This document shows positions 5,582 to 7,066 of a stretch of DNA of 7,066 nucleotides, piece by piece. The stretch's first letter is position 1, and each line of letters begins with the position of its first letter. Source of the DNA: Desulfobacterales bacterium (GTDB taxonomy: Bacteria > Desulfobacterota > Desulfobacteria > Desulfobacterales > QNYZ01); NCBI GenBank assembly GCA_029938515.1, contig JAOZUU010000143.1:1-7066 (forward strand), written 5' to 3'. Under the pieces are notes generated by a model. It had not been told where the DNA came from. It ran no database searches and saw only the letters and a program-made list of their open reading frames with translations. Position numbers and translations under genes: made by a program.

Positions 5582-5587
5582 AGGAGG
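5582..5587 (+). promoter_or_regulatory. Ribosome-binding site supporting the TTG start of etfB
   Basis: A consensus AGGAGG lies five bases before TTG 5593. It justifies the unusual start codon, since the N-terminus it yields (MKILTTVKKVVDVE) is the expected EtfB beginning. Confidence 0.8.
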
Positions 5588-5592
5588 AAAAT

Positions 5593-6375
5593 TTGAAAAT
5601 TCTCACCACAGTGAAAAAAGTAGTTGATGTGGAATTGAATATGCATGTGAAGGATGGTGCTCTTGTTGAAGACGGACTGCAATACGTGATCAATGCGTGG
5701 GATGAAAGTGCGGTGGAAGCCTCTGTCCAACTTAAGGAAAATAACAATGCGGAAACTACCCTGGTGAGTGTCGGCGGCGGTGACAACACCGATGTCATCC
5801 GGCGTTGTTATGCCATGGGGATCGAAAATGGCATCCATATCGAGGACCCTGCCCTGGATAAGGCCGATTCATCCGTCTATGCCAAGGTGTTGCAAAAGGT
5901 TTATGAGGTGGGCGACTATGATCTGGTTATCACCGGCAAACAGGCCCAGGACACAGACAGTGGCCAGACCGGGATCATTCTGTCGGAATATTTAGGGCTG
6001 CCATGCGTCAGCAATGTTATTGCCATCGAAGTAATCGATGATCAGCATATTAAGGTATCCCGAACGGGAGATGCCGGCACCGAAATTGTTGAAGTGGAAC
6101 TACCTGCCGTGGTTACGGTTGATGTCAGCATTAATGAGCCGCGGCTGCCCGCTATGCGGGGTGTCATGATGGCTAAGAAAAAGAAAATCAATGTCATGGA
6201 TCTGGCCACTTTGGGAATTTCACCGGATGAAATCAGCGGTGCTCGCCCGAAATCGGAAGTTGTTGAATTTATGGCCTCACAAACCCGCCAGGGCGGGCAG
6301 AAATTTGAAGGTGACGCGGCTGAAATTACCACCCAGGTGGTTAATCTTTTGGCCAATGAAGCCAAGGTGTTATAG
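5593..6375 (+). CDS. etfB: Electron transfer flavoprotein beta subunit
   Basis: This 260-residue EtfB is the smaller subunit of the cytoplasmic ETF heterodimer, which accepts electrons from acyl-CoA dehydrogenases or takes part in flavin-based bifurcation. Family features are the N-terminal KILTTVKKVVD strand, NAWDESAVEA (34-43), LVSVGGGDN (58-66), the nucleotide-binding segment ITGKQAQDTDSGQTG (113-127) and the LPAMRGVMMAKKKKI loop (185-199), which is equivalent to the partner-recognition region. Length is typical. The start is TTG with a consensus AGGAGG upstream. Canonical AMP-binding EtfB proteins have GKQAIDDD...NQTGQ at this site, whereas this one reads QDTDSGQTG. Whether it binds AMP or a second FAD cannot be decided by eye. 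etfA follows after 66 bases, in the usual order. Confidence 0.95.
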   Translation: MKILTTVKKVVDVELNMHVKDGALVEDGLQYVINAWDESAVEASVQLKENNNAETTLVSVGGGDNTDVIRRCYAMGIENGIHIEDPALDKADSSVYAKVLQKVYEVGDYDLVITGKQAQDTDSGQTGIILSEYLGLPCVSNVIAIEVIDDQHIKVSRTGDAGTEIVEVELPAVVTVDVSINEPRLPAMRGVMMAKKKKINVMDLATLGISPDEISGARPKSEVVEFMASQTRQGGQKFEGDAAEITTQVVNLLANEAKVL

Positions 6376-6441
6376 CGAGGTTAAAAAATATTTGCTATCG
6401 TCATTGAATACGAATCGGAATGATAAGAGGAAAACAATATT

Positions 6442-7066
6442 ATGGCTAAAGTACTCGTAATTGCAGATATCAAAGAGGGTGTACTCAAAGGCAGCACCGC
6501 CGAACTTTTATCCAAAGCCAAGGCCATCGGCGCGGAAACCGCCGTGGTTGCGATCGGCAGTGGCATCGAATCTTTAATCCCTGATCTGGCCGTCGCAGGA
6601 TCTGATACGCAATACATCGCTGATGATCCCAGTCTGGAGCTGTTTTCCGCCAGCCCATACGCAGCCAGCGTCATCGATGCCGCCAAGCAATCTGGTGCCA
6701 ATCTGATCTGGTTCGGTTTTTCCGAAAGCAGCAAAGCCGTTGCCCCGAGGGTTGCCGCGCAGCTGGATGCAGCCTGCGCCAATGAAATCACCGATATATT
6801 ATTAGAAGGTGATGAGATTGAAATCATCAGGCCCGCCATCACCAATAAAGTAATGCAGCGTGTCAAAGTCAATACCGATAAACTGGTAGCCGTGATCAGG
6901 GCTGGTGCGTTTGAAGCGACGGATGGAATCACGGGAATTAAAAACATCGTCAAGCTTTCCCCCCCGGCACCTGACTTAAAGTCCGTAATCAAGGAACTCG
7001 TATCGGACGCGAGCGGTGAAATCGATCTTGCCGATGCCGACGTCGTCATCTCAGTGGGGCGAGGCG
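6442..7066 (+). CDS. etfA: Electron transfer flavoprotein alpha subunit (3' end beyond window)
   Basis: The first 208 residues of EtfA are present and the frame is open to the window edge. The start is ATG 6442, with AAGAGGA about ten bases upstream. The N-terminal domain (MAKVLVIADIKEGVLKGSTA onward) shows the EtfA pattern, including LIWFGFSESSKAVAPRVAAQL (about 92-112) and MQRVKV (about 137-142). The fragment stops at ADVVISVGRG, the entry to the conserved C-terminal FAD-binding domain, so the remaining third, including the FAD site, is missing here. There is no N-terminal ferredoxin extension of the kind seen in some bifurcating EtfA proteins. With etfB it forms the FAD-carrying ETF, which likely receives electrons from acyl-CoA dehydrogenases. 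Confidence 0.93.
   Translation, partial: MAKVLVIADIKEGVLKGSTAELLSKAKAIGAETAVVAIGSGIESLIPDLAVAGSDTQYIADDPSLELFSASPYAASVIDAAKQSGANLIWFGFSESSKAVAPRVAAQLDAACANEITDILLEGDEIEIIRPAITNKVMQRVKVNTDKLVAVIRAGAFEATDGITGIKNIVKLSPPAPDLKSVIKELVSDASGEIDLADADVVISVGRG

Noticed and set aside
6381..7049. Long open frame on the minus strand opposite etfA
   Set aside because: It mirrors a strongly supported EtfA frame, has a low-complexity Ser/Ala/Leu-rich product and no recognisable family, so it is an antisense shadow.

Overview
The window reads as part of the energy-metabolism genome of a strict anaerobe, most likely a selenocysteine-using member of the Desulfobacterota (sulfate-reducing or syntrophic 'deltaproteobacteria'). 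This is inferred from gene content: an MvhD-type hydrogenase/heterodisulfide-reductase electron-transfer subunit with an in-frame UGA, a soluble NuoE/NuoF/NuoG-like NADH-oxidising iron-sulfur module, FdhD, and a paired electron-transfer flavoprotein. All supported genes are on the + strand.

Layout. Bases 1-36 may be the tail of an upstream gene. A strong ribosome-binding site at 125-132 then leads into a 255-residue MvhD-family protein (142-909). Its second cluster-binding cysteine is replaced by UGA, read here as selenocysteine 19, and a SECIS-like hairpin follows directly. The protein also carries a C-terminal winged helix-turn-helix-like domain. Next come nuoE-like (963-1415), nuoF-like (1425-3353) and a short NuoG-like iron-sulfur protein (3350-3964, ATGA overlap), which form one tight operon. 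Then follow an AT-richer, cysteine-rich DUF3795 gene (4053-4544), a gene-free stretch of 192 bases with a small inverted-repeat element and a plausible promoter/operator, fdhD (4737-5549), etfB (5593-6375) and the first two thirds of etfA (6442 to the window edge).

How the genes fit together. The order MvhD(Sec)-NuoE-NuoF-NuoG-like is the order I recall for bamF-bamG-bamH-bamI, the electron-input part of the class II (tungsten) benzoyl-CoA reductase complex of obligately anaerobic aromatic degraders, where BamF is also a selenoprotein. By that reading the NuoF-like flavoprotein would oxidise NADH and pass electrons through the NuoE/NuoG-like clusters and the MvhD-like subunit to an HdrA-like flavoprotein that should lie just upstream. 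The downstream ETF would serve acyl-CoA dehydrogenases. The alternative is a related Hdr/Mvh-linked NADH:ferredoxin or formate/hydrogen bifurcating complex. FdhD nearby, which serves formate dehydrogenase maturation, keeps that alternative open. No catalytic subunit is inside the window, so the substrate cannot be settled here.

Other gene-free stretches are short. Bases 37-141 hold only the ribosome-binding site and no convincing promoter. Bases 3965-4052 are AT-rich with no firm signal. Bases 6376-6441 hold the etfA ribosome-binding site (around 6425-6431).
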